Shown here piece by piece: positions 1 through 9,134 of a stretch of DNA of 64,000 bases. The notes under the pieces were generated by a model. That model was not told the DNA's origin. It did no database searches and saw only the letters and a program-made list of their open reading frames with translations. The stretch is from Marimonas lutisalis (lineage in GTDB: Bacteria; Pseudomonadota; Alphaproteobacteria; Rhodobacterales; Rhodobacteraceae): the NCBI RefSeq assembly GCF_005434965.1, contig NZ_SKCI01000002.1:926001-990000 (forward strand), given 5' to 3'. Position 1 is the stretch's first letter. Every line of letters starts with the position of its first letter. The translations under genes and the position numbers were made by a program.

Positions 1-209
1 ATGCGCTGGCGGGCCTGCACGACGCCCTTGATGACCCAGTAGATCGAGCCGCCGTTCAGGACATGGCTCTCGCGGCGCGGCCACATGCGGGTCACGTGGC
101 GCGGCAGGCCGTCATCGCCCTGCGCACGGCGCGTGGCCTGCCACGCGGCCAGGTCGTCGACCGACTCGGTGCCGACAGAGAGTTTTATCAGATGTACTGT
201 GTCGCCCAT
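1..209 (-). CDS. DUF1489 family protein, 3'-truncated by the window edge
   Basis: The reverse strand reads ATG at 209 and stays open to base 1, giving 69 residues that begin MGDTVHLIKLSVGTESVDDL and continue with AAWQ and, later, HVLNGGSIYWVIKG. That pattern matches my memory of the N-terminal half of DUF1489, a roughly 140-residue cytoplasmic family of unknown function common in Rhodobacterales. The C-terminal half lies outside the window. It is transcribed divergently from the amidohydrolase gene that starts at 405. No function can be assigned; the family call rests on remembered resemblance only. Confidence 0.72.
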   Translation of the reverse strand, partial: MGDTVHLIKLSVGTESVDDLAAWQATRRAQGDDGLPRHVTRMWPRRESHVLNGGSIYWVIKGVVQARQR

Positions 210-334
210 TCATGCCCCCACACTCCAGAATAAGAGATTCTTTGTGGTGTTCAATGCGATCCGCGCTGAAGCGTCTCGGGTTTGATCTGAGACAGGGAGA
301 ACCCGAAACGCCGCACAACATATGCGCGTTGCGT

Positions 335-376
335 GCGTTTCAAAAAAACTCGTGTTTCAGATTTTTCTCGAAACGC
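335..376. promoter_or_regulatory. Inverted repeat in the leader of the amidohydrolase gene
   Basis: GCGTTTC (335-341) and GAAACGC (370-376) are perfect 7-base inverted arms around an A/T-rich centre in the divergent gap between the DUF1489 gene and the amidohydrolase. It ends 12 bases before the Shine-Dalgarno. It could be an operator or a weak leader hairpin; nothing else supports either reading. Confidence 0.25.
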
Positions 377-404
377 TTTAGTCTGCCGGAAGGAGGGCCG
401 AGGC

Positions 405-1844
405 ATGGAAAACTGCGATATCCTGATCCGGGGCGGCACGGTGATCGATGGCACCGGGGCGCCAGGATACCGGGGCGATGTGGCGATCACGGGGGACCGG
501 ATCGTCTGTGTGGGCGATTGCGCGGGCTGGCAGGGTGCCGAGGTGATCGACGCGGCGGGCCGGATCGTGGCGCCGGGCTTCATCGATGTGCATACCCATG
601 ATGATGTGGCCGTATTGGAGACGCCCGAAATGCCCTTCAAGATCACGCAGGGCGTGACCTCGATCATCGCGGGTAATTGCGGCATTTCAGCCGCGCCGCT
701 GGCCGCCGAGGGAGAATTGCCGCCGCCCTTCACGCTGATGTTCAGCGCGAAGAAAAGCCGCTTTGCCGATGTCGATGCCTATCGCGCGGAACTGGCCAGG
801 GCGGCGCCCGCGGTGAATGTCGGGCTTCTGGTGGGGCACAGCACGTTGCGTGTGGGCGCGATGGGGCTGGACCTGGATCGCGGGGCGACGGCCGCCGAGA
901 TCGAGCAGATGGGCACGGCGCTGGAGCGCGCGCTGGCGCAGGGGGCGATCGGGCTGTCGACCGGGCTGGAATACCCGCCGTCGAAGGCTGCGGCGATTGA
1001 TGAGATCGTGCCGCTGGCGCGCCGGATGACGGCCTTTCCGCACACGGTTTACACAAGCCACATGCGCGACGAGGGCGATGGCGTCCTGGAGTCAGTGCGC
1101 GAGACGCTGGAGACAGGGCGGCAATCGGGCGCGCGGGTGGTGATTTCGCACCATAAATGTGCGGGCGAGGCGAATTTCGGGCGTAGCGTTGAGACCTTGG
1201 CGCTGATCGCAAAGGCGCAGGAAAGCCAGGAGGTCGGGCTGGATGTCTATCCCTACACCGCCGCCTCGACCGCGTTGCTGCATTCCTTTGCCGAGAAATG
1301 CACCGATGTGAAAGTGATGTGGTCGCGCCCACACCCGGAGATGAGCGGGCGGATGCTGGATGATATCGCGGCGGGATGGGGCGTGACGCGCGAGGAGGCG
1401 ATCGACCGGCTGCACCCGGCGGGCGCGATCTATTTCTGCATGGACGAGGGCGATCTGCGCCGGATCATCAGTTTTCCGACCAGCATGATCGGTTCGGACG
1501 GGATACCCGGCAGCGAGAAGCCGCATCCACGGCTTTGGGGCACGTTCCCGCGGGTGCTGGGCCATTATGCGCGCGAACAGGGCCTGTTGAGCATGGCGCA
1601 GGCGGTGCACAAGATGACCGGGCTTTCGTCGGCGCAGTTCGGATTGTCCGACCGCGGGCGACTGGCCGAGGAGATGAAGGCCGATGTGGTGGTTTTCGAC
1701 CCCGATACGGTGATCGACCGGGCGAGTTACGACGACCCGGAGCAACCGGCGGCGGGGATTTCCCATGTGCTGGTAAACGGGGTGGTCACGCTGGAAAACG
1801 GGATGCAGACATCCCGAAGGGCCGGGGCGTTCCTGCATCACTGA
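405..1844 (+). CDS. N-acyl-D-amino-acid deacylase family amidohydrolase
   Basis: This 479-residue protein belongs to the metal-dependent amidohydrolase superfamily, D-aminoacylase branch, whose members hydrolyse N-acyl-D-amino acids to a D-amino acid and a carboxylate. The metal-binding HTHDD motif is at residues 63-67 and the GNCG motif, whose Cys is a metal ligand in D-aminoacylase, is near residue 92. Further ligand candidates follow in TSHMRDE (about 212), ISHHKCAG (about 240) and the late MIGSDG motif. ATG 405 is preferred over in-frame upstream starts because GGAAGGAGGG lies just upstream. No signal peptide is seen, so the enzyme is probably cytoplasmic. Substrate is uncertain: the subfamily also includes N-acyl-D-glutamate deacylases and dihydroorotase-like enzymes. 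Confidence 0.82.
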   Translation: MENCDILIRGGTVIDGTGAPGYRGDVAITGDRIVCVGDCAGWQGAEVIDAAGRIVAPGFIDVHTHDDVAVLETPEMPFKITQGVTSIIAGNCGISAAPLAAEGELPPPFTLMFSAKKSRFADVDAYRAELARAAPAVNVGLLVGHSTLRVGAMGLDLDRGATAAEIEQMGTALERALAQGAIGLSTGLEYPPSKAAAIDEIVPLARRMTAFPHTVYTSHMRDEGDGVLESVRETLETGRQSGARVVISHHKCAGEANFGRSVETLALIAKAQESQEVGLDVYPYTAASTALLHSFAEKCTDVKVMWSRPHPEMSGRMLDDIAAGWGVTREEAIDRLHPAGAIYFCMDEGDLRRIISFPTSMIGSDGIPGSEKPHPRLWGTFPRVLGHYAREQGLLSMAQAVHKMTGLSSAQFGLSDRGRLAEEMKADVVVFDPDTVIDRASYDDPEQPAAGISHVLVNGVVTLENGMQTSRRAGAFLHH

Positions 1845-1930
1845 GGGCCAAAGGGTGCGCACGAGATTGACCCGATGAGGCCACGCGCGTATCTTGGCGG
1901 GCCTTCATCCACGCGCAGGACATTGCTGAC

Positions 1931-4192
1931 ATGAGCCGTTTCGCCGCCCCCATCGCCGAGCAGATCTGGGACATGAAATACCGGCTGAAAAAGGCCGATG
2001 ACACGCCCGCCGATCTGACGGTGGAGGATACATGGCGGCGAATCGCGCGGGCTCTGGCCGAGGTCGAAGAGGACGGCGCCGCGTGGGAAGAGCGGTTCTA
2101 TCACGCGCTGGAGGATTTCAAGTTCCTGCCCGCGGGCCGGATCACCGCCGGGGCGGGCACCGCCCGCAGCGTGACGCTGTTCAACTGTTTCGTGATGGGC
2201 GCGATCCCCGACAGCATGGCGGGCATCTTCGACATGCTGAAAGAGGCCGCGCTGACCATGCAGCAGGGCGGTGGCATCGGCTATGACTTCAGCACCATCC
2301 GGCCCAAGGGCGCGGATGTGAAGGGCGTTGCGGCCGATGCCAGCGGTCCGCTGAGTTTCATGGATGTGTGGGACGCGATGTGCCGTACGATCATGAGCGC
2401 GGGCAGCCGCCGCGGCGCGATGATGGCGACGATGCGCTGCGATCACCCCGATATCGAGGATTTCATCACCGCCAAGTCCGATCCGGCGCGGCTGCGCATG
2501 TTCAACATGAGCGTGCTGGTCACGGACGATTTCATGGAGGCGGTGAAAGCGGGCGAGTCATGGGACCTGGTGTTCGACGGCAAGGTCTATCACACGGTCG
2601 AGGCGCGCGACCTGTGGAACCGGATCATGAAGGCCACGTATGATTACGCCGAGCCGGGCGTGATTTTCATCGACCGGATCAACCAGGCCAACAACCTGAG
2701 CTATTGCGAGACGATTTCGGCCACCAACCCCTGCGGGGAGCAACCGCTGCCGCCTTACGGGGCGTGCCTGCTGGGCTCGATCAACCTGGCGCGGCTGGTG
2801 ACCGATCCGTTCGGCAAATGCGCCGGGATTGACGAGGACGCGCTGGCCGAGCTGGTCAAGATCGCCGTGCGGATGATGGACAACGTGGTGGACGTATCCC
2901 GCTTTCCGCTGGAGGCGCAGGCGCAGGAGGCGCAGGCGAAGCGGCGGATCGGGCTGGGCGTGACGGGGCTGGCCGATGCGCTGCTGATGGTCGGACTGCG
3001 CTATGGCAGTGACGAGGCCGCCGAACAGACGGAAAGCTGGCTGCACGCGATCGCGCGCGCGGCCTATCTGGCCTCGGTCGATCTGGCGCGCGAAAAAGGC
3101 GCGTTTCCGCTGTTCGATGCCGAGAAATACCTCGACAGCGGAACCATGCGGGCGATGGATGCGGATGTGCGCGATGCGATTGCCGAGCACGGGATCCGCA
3201 ATGCACTGCTGACGTCGATCGCGCCGACGGGGACGATTTCGCTTTATGCCGGGAATGTCAGTTCGGGGATCGAGCCGGTTTTTGCGTATTCCTATACGCG
3301 CAAAGTTCTGCAGAAGGACGGATCGCGCAGCGAGGAAGAGGTTGAAGACTACGCCTATGCGCTGTGGCGCGAACGGTTCGGCGATGCGGAGTTGCCCGAG
3401 CATTTCGTGAATGCTCAGACGCTGGCCCCGGGCGAGCATGTGAAGATGCAGGCGGCGGCGCAGAAATGGGTGGACAGTTCGATTTCCAAGACGATCAACG
3501 TGCCTGAGGAGATCGGCTTCGAGGCGTTCAAGGATGTCTACATGCTGGCCTATGAAACCGGCTGCAAGGGTTGCACCACCTACCGCCCGAACGAGATCAC
3601 CGGCAGCGTGCTGAGCGTGAGCGAGCAGAGCGAGGCCGCGCCTGAGGCCGACAAGGGCGCCGATGTGATCTACATGTCGGAGCCGCTGGACCGGCCCAAG
3701 GCGCTGGAAGGGACGACCTACAAGCTGAAATGGCCGGACAGCGAGCACGCGATTTATCTGACCGTGAATGATATTATTATCAACGGCCATCGCCGCCCGT
3801 TCGAGGTGTTCATCAATTCGAAGAATATGGAGCATTTTGCCTGGACCGTGGCGCTGACCCGTATGATCAGCGCGGTGTTCCGGCGTGGCGGGGATGTGTC
3901 CTTTGTCGTCGAGGAGCTGAAAGCGGTGTTCGATCCGCGCGGCGGGGCTTGGATGGAAGGCAAGTACATCCCCTCGATCCTGGCCGCGATCGGCGGGGTG
4001 CTGGAGCGGCACCTGATCGCCATCGGTTTCATCGAGGGCGAGGGGATGGGGCTCAAGTCCGACCCGCAAGCGCAGGTTGTGAACCTGGACGCGCCCAAGG
4101 GTCCGGCCTGCCCGAATTGCGGGCAATACGACATGCGGATGGTCGAGGGTTGCATGACCTGCATGAGCTGCGGCCATTCCAAGTGCGGCTGA
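1931..4192 (+). CDS. nrdJ: Adenosylcobalamin-dependent (class II) ribonucleoside-diphosphate reductase
   Basis: This 753-residue enzyme reduces ribonucleotides to deoxyribonucleotides using adenosylcobalamin, so it works with or without oxygen. Visible signatures are FNCFVMG (about residue 85, first redox Cys), the NPCGEQ active-site loop (about 265) carrying the radical Cys and Glu, and the Cys-rich tail CPNCGQ...CMTCMSCGHSKCG, which relays electrons from thioredoxin. The length fits the compact NrdJ of Rhodobacterales rather than the longer actinobacterial type. The start ATG 1931 has GCAGGA about ten bases upstream. I looked in the 86-base upstream gap for a cobalamin riboswitch and found none. 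The gene seems to be transcribed alone. Confidence 0.93.
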   Translation: MSRFAAPIAEQIWDMKYRLKKADDTPADLTVEDTWRRIARALAEVEEDGAAWEERFYHALEDFKFLPAGRITAGAGTARSVTLFNCFVMGAIPDSMAGIFDMLKEAALTMQQGGGIGYDFSTIRPKGADVKGVAADASGPLSFMDVWDAMCRTIMSAGSRRGAMMATMRCDHPDIEDFITAKSDPARLRMFNMSVLVTDDFMEAVKAGESWDLVFDGKVYHTVEARDLWNRIMKATYDYAEPGVIFIDRINQANNLSYCETISATNPCGEQPLPPYGACLLGSINLARLVTDPFGKCAGIDEDALAELVKIAVRMMDNVVDVSRFPLEAQAQEAQAKRRIGLGVTGLADALLMVGLRYGSDEAAEQTESWLHAIARAAYLASVDLAREKGAFPLFDAEKYLDSGTMRAMDADVRDAIAEHGIRNALLTSIAPTGTISLYAGNVSSGIEPVFAYSYTRKVLQKDGSRSEEEVEDYAYALWRERFGDAELPEHFVNAQTLAPGEHVKMQAAAQKWVDSSISKTINVPEEIGFEAFKDVYMLAYETGCKGCTTYRPNEITGSVLSVSEQSEAAPEADKGADVIYMSEPLDRPKALEGTTYKLKWPDSEHAIYLTVNDIIINGHRRPFEVFINSKNMEHFAWTVALTRMISAVFRRGGDVSFVVEELKAVFDPRGGAWMEGKYIPSILAAIGGVLERHLIAIGFIEGEGMGLKSDPQAQVVNLDAPKGPACPNCGQYDMRMVEGCMTCMSCGHSKCG

Positions 4193-4253
4193 GCCGGGCC
4201 GGTCACAGCGGATCCGGGATTTGCGCTGTTGTTCAACATATTGCAGCGTGGTC

Positions 4254-4273
4254 CTGACGCTTTTTCGCGTCAG
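4254..4273 (+). terminator. Hairpin downstream of nrdJ
   Basis: CTGACGC (4254-4260) and GCGTCAG (4267-4273) form a perfect 7-bp stem with a TTTTTC loop, 60 bases after the nrdJ stop. There is no immediate T-run, although a short one (ACACTTTTT) follows about 15 bases later. It is a weak terminator candidate. Confidence 0.4.
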
Positions 4274-4379
4274 ATATTCTGCAACACTTTTTAGGCGAGC
4301 GGCCATTTAGAGGTTGGCCGGGCGAATCACCTCTGTTAGCGTGCCATCAATAAAAAAATAAAAGGCAGGCATACAGGCA

Positions 4380-5444
4380 ATGGGAACGGGCTTTCGCGGC
4401 ACGTTTGTCATCTCCTGGTCGCAGACGGAAGTAGACGGTTTCAGGACCGCGCCCGTTTACGCGTTGAGTGTCGGGGCATCGTGGTCCTGGCGCGGGGACG
4501 CCGTGCGGGTGGATGGGCCAAGTGAGTTGTTGCGGCTGGAACAGGCGGACGGTGAACAGAATATCCGCAAGCGGGCGGCGCGCATGGTGCACCGCCTTGT
4601 CGGTGCGGCGGTGAACGAAGCGCAGCGGCTGGATGAACTCGAGATCGAGCGACCGTTGCTGGATGATAGCTTCATCGTCACTGATGGATCCAACAGCTAT
4701 ACCGTGACGATGATCCCGGTGGGCGCAGGACAGCCGCCGCTTCTGATGTTCTTCAACGAAATGCCCCCGCGCGAGACCGAGCTTTGGGTGGTTCACCAGA
4801 GTTTCGATAGCGCGGCGCAGCCGGGCGGAGAGCCCGATGCCGGCGGGGTGATCTGTTTCACGCCCGGAACGCGGATCGTGACGCCCGATGGTCCGAAGCT
4901 GATCGAGGAGTTGCGCGAAGGCGACCGGGTGGAAACCAAGGACAACGGCGCGCAGGAGATCCTGTGGATCGGATCACGCCGGATGACAGGTGCGCGGCTG
5001 TTCGCGATGCCGCGGTTGCGGCCGATCCGGATCAGGGCCGGGGCGCTGGGTGTCGAGCGGCCCGATGAGGAACTGATCGTATCGCCCGAGCACCGGATGC
5101 TGGTGCAGGGGCGCGTGGCGCAGGCGCTGTTCAACACCGACGAGGTGCTGGTGCGTGCCAAGGACATGGTCAACGGGCGCAACATCGTGATCGACACCCA
5201 GCTGCGCGAGGTGACCTATGTGCACCTGCTTTTGCCAGCGCATCAGGTGGTGTGGGCCAATGGCGTTGAAACCGAGAGTTTCCACCCGTCGAACACCGCG
5301 ATGTCGAGCCTGGCGGAGGAAGACCTCAAGCGGCTTTTGGCGCTGTTCCCGGATTTCGAGTTCGATCCGAACCGCTATGGCGAACATGCCCGGCGCAACC
5401 TGTCGGACTCGGAGGCCGCGATCCTGATGCACGACGCCGCCTGA
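4380..5444 (+). CDS. Hint (hedgehog/intein) domain protein
   Basis: The protein has 354 residues. The N-terminal 150 have no family I recognise. From about residue 155 a Hint module begins with CFTPGTRIVTPDG (Cys159), followed by IEELREGDRVET and the SPEHRMLVQG block (His near 237), and ends near residue 300. Hint domains catalyse an N-S acyl shift at their first Cys and can cleave themselves from the upstream segment. In Rhodobacteraceae such single-Hint proteins are frequent and often linked to secreted or surface proteins. ATG 4380 is preceded by AAGGCAGG at a suitable distance. No classical signal peptide is visible. Neighbours (nrdJ, rpsD) offer no functional clue. Confidence 0.8.
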   Translation: MGTGFRGTFVISWSQTEVDGFRTAPVYALSVGASWSWRGDAVRVDGPSELLRLEQADGEQNIRKRAARMVHRLVGAAVNEAQRLDELEIERPLLDDSFIVTDGSNSYTVTMIPVGAGQPPLLMFFNEMPPRETELWVVHQSFDSAAQPGGEPDAGGVICFTPGTRIVTPDGPKLIEELREGDRVETKDNGAQEILWIGSRRMTGARLFAMPRLRPIRIRAGALGVERPDEELIVSPEHRMLVQGRVAQALFNTDEVLVRAKDMVNGRNIVIDTQLREVTYVHLLLPAHQVVWANGVETESFHPSNTAMSSLAEEDLKRLLALFPDFEFDPNRYGEHARRNLSDSEAAILMHDAA

Positions 5445-5461
5445 GAACCGTGTCTTTAATG

Positions 5462-5489
5462 TTGACTCGGGTCCTCGCTCGGCTATAAG
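5462..5489 (+). promoter_or_regulatory. Likely sigma-70 promoter of rpsD
   Basis: TTGACT (5462-5467) and TATAAG (5484-5489) are separated by 16 bases, close to the housekeeping consensus. The pair lies about 110 bases upstream of the rpsD start, just after the Hint gene stop, leaving room for a regulated leader. No experimental support is available from sequence alone. Confidence 0.6.
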
Positions 5490-5599
5490 CGCGGCTTCAT
5501 TGGTGTTGGTGGCCCCCGCAAGGGGATGCCTGTCGGCTGCCCGGAATGCTTCGGAACGCAAAGGACAACGCCCTTCGACACTTGAGAAGGAGAACAGCC

Positions 5600-6220
5600 G
5601 TGACCAAACGCACGTCTGCCAAGTACAAAATCGACCGCCGGATGGGCGAAAACATCTGGGGCCGTCCGAAATCCCCCGTCAACCGCCGCGAATACGGCCC
5701 CGGCCAGCACGGCCAGCGCCGCAAGGGCAAGCTCAGCGACTTCGGCCTGCAGCTGCGCGCCAAGCAGAAGCTGAAAGGCTATTACGGCGACCTGACGGAA
5801 AAACAATTCCGCCGCATCTACGCCGAAGCCGAGCGTGTGAAGGGCGACACCGGTGAAAACCTGATCGGTCTGCTGGAGCGCCGCCTGGACGCCGTCGTCT
5901 ACCGCGCCAAGTTCGTGCCGACCGTGTTTGCCGCGCGTCAGTTCGTGAACCACGGCCACGTGAAGGTGAATGGCAAGAAGGTCAACATCCCCTCGTACCG
6001 CGTGCAGGAAGGCGACGTGATCGAAGTGCGCGACCGCTCGAAGCAACTGGCCGTGGTGCTGGAAGCCGTTGGCCTGCCCGAGCGTGACGTGCCGGATTAC
6101 ATCGAGGCCGACCATTCGAAGATGACCGCGAAATTCGTGCGCACCCCGAACCTGGGCGACGTGCCGTATCCGGTCATGATGGAACCCAACCTCGTCGTGG
6201 AATTCTACGCGAAGAACTGA
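5600..6220 (+). CDS. rpsD: 30S ribosomal protein S4
   Basis: The 206-residue product matches alphaproteobacterial S4 over its whole length ([20 protein letters not shown] at the start). S4 binds 16S rRNA early in small-subunit assembly. The S4 RNA-binding domain is visible around residues 95-160 ([12 protein letters not shown], then [14 protein letters not shown]). The start is GTG at 5600, preceded by GAGAAGGAGA, and this gives the expected N-terminus. As in many alphaproteobacteria the gene stands alone rather than in the alpha operon. Codon choice favours C-ending codons more strongly than in its neighbours, as expected for a highly expressed gene. Confidence 0.97.
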   Translation: MTKRTSAKYKIDRRMGENIWGRPKSPVNRREYGPGQHGQRRKGKLSDFGLQLRAKQKLKGYYGDLTEKQFRRIYAEAERVKGDTGENLIGLLERRLDAVVYRAKFVPTVFAARQFVNHGHVKVNGKKVNIPSYRVQEGDVIEVRDRSKQLAVVLEAVGLPERDVPDYIEADHSKMTAKFVRTPNLGDVPYPVMMEPNLVVEFYAKN

Positions 6221-6240
6221 TCTTCGCCCTATCGAACAAG

Positions 6241-6272
6241 AGGCCGCGACGGGACACCGCCGCGGCCTTTTT
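6241..6272 (+). terminator. Rho-independent terminator of rpsD
   Basis: AGGCCGCG (6241-6248) pairs perfectly with CGCGGCCT (6261-6268), and a T-run ends the structure at 6272. It lies 20 bases after the rpsD stop and separates it from the hisC operon. Confidence 0.85.
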
Positions 6273-6324
6273 CATTCTGGCGCCATGATTTGCCTGCGGG
6301 TAGAAGGGCCCGAAGGAGACCGAG

Positions 6325-7407
6325 ATGACAAAGATCACGCCCCAGCCCGGCATCATGGAGATCGATCTCTATGTCGGCGGAAAATCCACGCTGGCCGGGC
6401 GCGACGATGTGCTGAAGCTGAGCTCGAACGAGAACCCGCTGGGGGCGCCCGATGCGGCCATTGCTGCGATCAGGGCCGCTGCGGCGGAGGTGCACCGCTA
6501 TCCCTCGACCGATCACGCCGAGCTGCGGGCGGCCATCGGCGAGGTGCACGGGCTCGATCCGGCGCGGATCATCTGCGGGGTGGGATCGGACGAGGTGCTG
6601 CAATTCGTGACGCAGGCCTTTGCCGGGCCGGGTGACGAGATCATACATACCGAGCACGGGTTTTCCATGTACCCGATCCTGACCCACATGGCCGGCGCCA
6701 CGCCGGTCTGCGTGCCCGAGCGTGCGCGTGTGGTGGATGTGGACGAAATCCTGAACGCGGTGAGCGAGCGCACGCGGCTGGTGCTGATCGCCAACCCGGG
6801 AAACCCGACCGGCACTATGCTGCCCGAGGGCGAGTTGGAGCGGTTGGCCGATGCGTTGCCCGCGCATGTGATCCTGGTGATCGATGGTGCCTATACCGAG
6901 TTCGCTGATGGATATGACGGCGGCGCGATCTTGGCGGAAACTCGGCCCAACGTATTGATGACGCGCACTTTTTCCAAGATCTATGGGCTGGGTGGCTTGC
7001 GCATCGGCTGGGGCTATGGACCAAAGGACATGGTCGAGGTTATGACCCGCATCCGCCAGCCCTTCAACCTTTCGGAGCTGCAACTGTCAGCCGGGCAGGC
7101 GGCTGTACGCGATCGGGCATGGGTGGAAAATTGTGCGGCGCTGAACGCTGAACAGCGCGCGCGCCTGACCTTGGCGCTGCGCCAGCTCGGGGTGGCTTGC
7201 GATGACAGCCACGGGAACTTCGTTCTGGCCCGGTTTGCCGACGAGGCCGAGGCACTGGCCGCCGACGCGGCCCTGCAGGCCGACGGGATCATCGTGCGGC
7301 GTGTCGCCGGATACGGCTTCCCCGAAGGGTTGAGGATCACCGTGGGGGATGCCGCGCAGACCGGTCGCGTGATCGATGTGCTGACGCGCTGGCGGGAGGA
7401 TATGTGA
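6325..7407 (+). CDS. hisC: Histidinol-phosphate aminotransferase
   Basis: This 360-residue fold-type I PLP enzyme is of the HisC family, which moves an amino group between glutamate and imidazole-acetol phosphate in histidine synthesis. Visible features are SSNENPLG near residue 33, ANPGNPTG at about 156-163 and the PLP lysine in TFSKIYGLGGLRIGW (Lys218). The start ATG 6325 follows GAAGGAGAC. It overlaps the next gene, an arogenate/prephenate dehydrogenase, by one base. HisC-family proteins often also transaminate aromatic keto acids, so this copy may serve tyrosine and phenylalanine synthesis; the tyrA-type neighbour favours that dual role, but this is inference. Confidence 0.9.
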   Translation: MTKITPQPGIMEIDLYVGGKSTLAGRDDVLKLSSNENPLGAPDAAIAAIRAAAAEVHRYPSTDHAELRAAIGEVHGLDPARIICGVGSDEVLQFVTQAFAGPGDEIIHTEHGFSMYPILTHMAGATPVCVPERARVVDVDEILNAVSERTRLVLIANPGNPTGTMLPEGELERLADALPAHVILVIDGAYTEFADGYDGGAILAETRPNVLMTRTFSKIYGLGGLRIGWGYGPKDMVEVMTRIRQPFNLSELQLSAGQAAVRDRAWVENCAALNAEQRARLTLALRQLGVACDDSHGNFVLARFADEAEALAADAALQADGIIVRRVAGYGFPEGLRITVGDAAQTGRVIDVLTRWREDM

Positions 7408-8324
7408 TGGCCATTTCGTATGATCGTATCGCGCTGATCGGGCTGGGCCTGATCGCGGGCTCGATGGCGCTGGCGTTGAAGCGAGCGGGGTACAAGGGCG
7501 AGATCACCGGCTATGCCCGCACGCCGGAGACCCGCGCGGTGGCGCGCGAGATCGGCCTGGTCGACCGGGTGTGCGACAGTGCAGCCGAGGCGGTGGAAGA
7601 CGCCGATCTGGTGGTGCTTTGCGTGCCGGTGGGTGCCATGGGGGCCGTTGCCGCCGAGATCGCGCCGGCGCTGAAATCGGGCGCAACGGTCAGCGATGTT
7701 GGATCGGTCAAGGCGGCGGTGGTCGACGCGGTGGCGCCGCATCTGCCTGAAAACATTCATTTTGTGCCCACCCACCCGATGGCCGGGACCGAACATTCGG
7801 GCCCGCGCGCGGGGTTTGCCGAGCTTTTCGACAACCGCTGGTGCCTGATCGTGCCGGCGGCCGGCAGCGATGCCGATGCGGTGGCCGCAATCGAAGCGAT
7901 GTGGCAGGCGATGGGCGCCAATACCGAGGTGATGGAGGTGGAACATCACGACCTGCTCTGCGCAATCGTGAGCCATATTCCCCACCTGATCGCCTACACG
8001 ATGGTCGGCGTGGCCGACGATTTCAGCCGCGTGAGCGAGCAGGAGGTGATCAAGTTTTCGGCCGCGGGCTTTCGCGATTTCACCCGGATCGCGGCCTCGG
8101 ATCCGACGATGTGGCGCGATGTGTTCCTCAACAACAAGGAAGCGACGCTGGAAATCCTCGGCCGCTTCACCGAGGAACTTTTCGCGCTCCAGCGCGCGAT
8201 CCGCACGGGCGATGGCGAACAGCTCTTCGACTATTTCACGCATACACGCGCGATCCGTCGTGGTATTATCGAAGCGGGTCAGGATACGGACGCCCCGGAC
8301 TTCGGTCGGGCCAAGGTGAAATGA
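7407..8324 (+). CDS. Prephenate/arogenate dehydrogenase (TyrA family)
   Basis: The 305-residue protein carries an N-terminal Rossmann motif GLGLIAGS (about residues 12-19) and the family blocks DLVVLCVPVG, SDVGSVK, HFVPTHPMAGTEHSGP and ISHIPHLIAY. It oxidatively decarboxylates prephenate or arogenate on the way to tyrosine, using NAD(P)+. A GTG lies immediately before ATG 7407 in frame, but the ATG fits better with GGGAGGA at 7394-7400. Its first base is the last base of the hisC stop, so the two are translationally coupled. Preference for prephenate or arogenate cannot be read from the sequence, hence no gene symbol is assigned. Confidence 0.88.
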   Translation: MAISYDRIALIGLGLIAGSMALALKRAGYKGEITGYARTPETRAVAREIGLVDRVCDSAAEAVEDADLVVLCVPVGAMGAVAAEIAPALKSGATVSDVGSVKAAVVDAVAPHLPENIHFVPTHPMAGTEHSGPRAGFAELFDNRWCLIVPAAGSDADAVAAIEAMWQAMGANTEVMEVEHHDLLCAIVSHIPHLIAYTMVGVADDFSRVSEQEVIKFSAAGFRDFTRIAASDPTMWRDVFLNNKEATLEILGRFTEELFALQRAIRTGDGEQLFDYFTHTRAIRRGIIEAGQDTDAPDFGRAKVK

Positions 8325-9088
8325 AGTTCAATAGACTGGTATCATTGGTAATTTTCCTCGGCTTGTCAGCGGGTGCGGCTTTTGCCAACGCACCGGACCG
8401 GTCGCTGCGCCCGATATCCCGGGCGGTGATCCCGGATGTTCCGCCGACACCTGCGCAGAAAACCGCCGAACCGGAACGACGCGGATTCCTGGGGCTTCTG
8501 CGTCCGAAACAGCGCAGCGAACGGGCGCAGCTTTTCGCTTCGAAAAAGCAGCGCGAACTGCAGCGTGGCATGGTGTGCGGAGACATTGCGATCCAGGGGG
8601 AGCCGGTCGGCCGCGTGCCGGGGCGGATAAGCGGCTGTGGCGTGAAGGATGCAGTCCGGGTGCGCTCGGTCGCGGGTGTCGGGCTCAGCCAGCAGGCGGT
8701 GATGGATTGCACCACAGCCAAAGCATTGAAATCATGGGTGGAAAAAGGCATGAAGCCGGCCGTGGGTAACCGTGGCGGGGGTGTGGCCCGGATCAAAGTG
8801 GCCGCGCATTACGCCTGCCGGACCCGCAACAACCAGCGCGGCGCGAAAATTTCCGAGCACGGCAAGGGGCGGGCGATCGACATCGCCTCGCTTACCCTGA
8901 AAGATGGCAGCGAAATCAGCGTGTTGCAGCATTGGGGGCAGGGCTGGCGCGGGCGTGCGCTGCGCGCCATGCATGCGCGTGCCTGCGGGCCGTTCGGCAC
9001 GGTTCTGGGGCCGGATGCCAACCGCTATCACCGTGATCATTTCCACTTCGACACGGCGCGCTATCGCTCGGGCAGTTACTGCCGCTAA
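8321..9088 (+). CDS. Extensin-like C-terminal domain protein, secreted
   Basis: ATG 8321 overlaps the dehydrogenase stop as ATGA and gives a 255-residue product. Residues 1-22 (MKFNRLVSLVIFLGLSAGAA then FA) look like a cleavable Sec signal. A basic, Arg/Pro-rich linker follows. Residues from about 85 to the end match the extensin_C family (PF06904): CGxxxPV-type start, CTTAKALKSW, HYACRTRN, SEHGKGRAIDIASL and YHRDHFHFD. The conserved SEHGKGRAIDI and DHFHFD blocks look like a metal-peptidase-type site (DD-peptidase resemblance), but the family's activity is not firmly known to me. It probably acts in the periplasm. Its coupling to tyrosine-synthesis genes has no obvious functional meaning. Confidence 0.85.
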   Translation: MKFNRLVSLVIFLGLSAGAAFANAPDRSLRPISRAVIPDVPPTPAQKTAEPERRGFLGLLRPKQRSERAQLFASKKQRELQRGMVCGDIAIQGEPVGRVPGRISGCGVKDAVRVRSVAGVGLSQQAVMDCTTAKALKSWVEKGMKPAVGNRGGGVARIKVAAHYACRTRNNQRGAKISEHGKGRAIDIASLTLKDGSEISVLQHWGQGWRGRALRAMHARACGPFGTVLGPDANRYHRDHFHFDTARYRSGSYCR

Positions 9089-9134
9089 TGTCACCGTCCC
9101 GGCGGCTTAACGCAGCCGCGGCGCGGCGAAAGCC

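Noticed and set aside
1845-1930. Cobalamin riboswitch before nrdJ
   Set aside because: The gap is only 86 bases and I see no B12-box-like conserved sequence or suitable fold, so no riboswitch is called.
4230-4290. NrdR box after nrdJ
   Set aside because: TTGCAG/CTGCAA half-sites occur around the hairpin, but they do not match the NrdR consensus and lie downstream of nrdJ.
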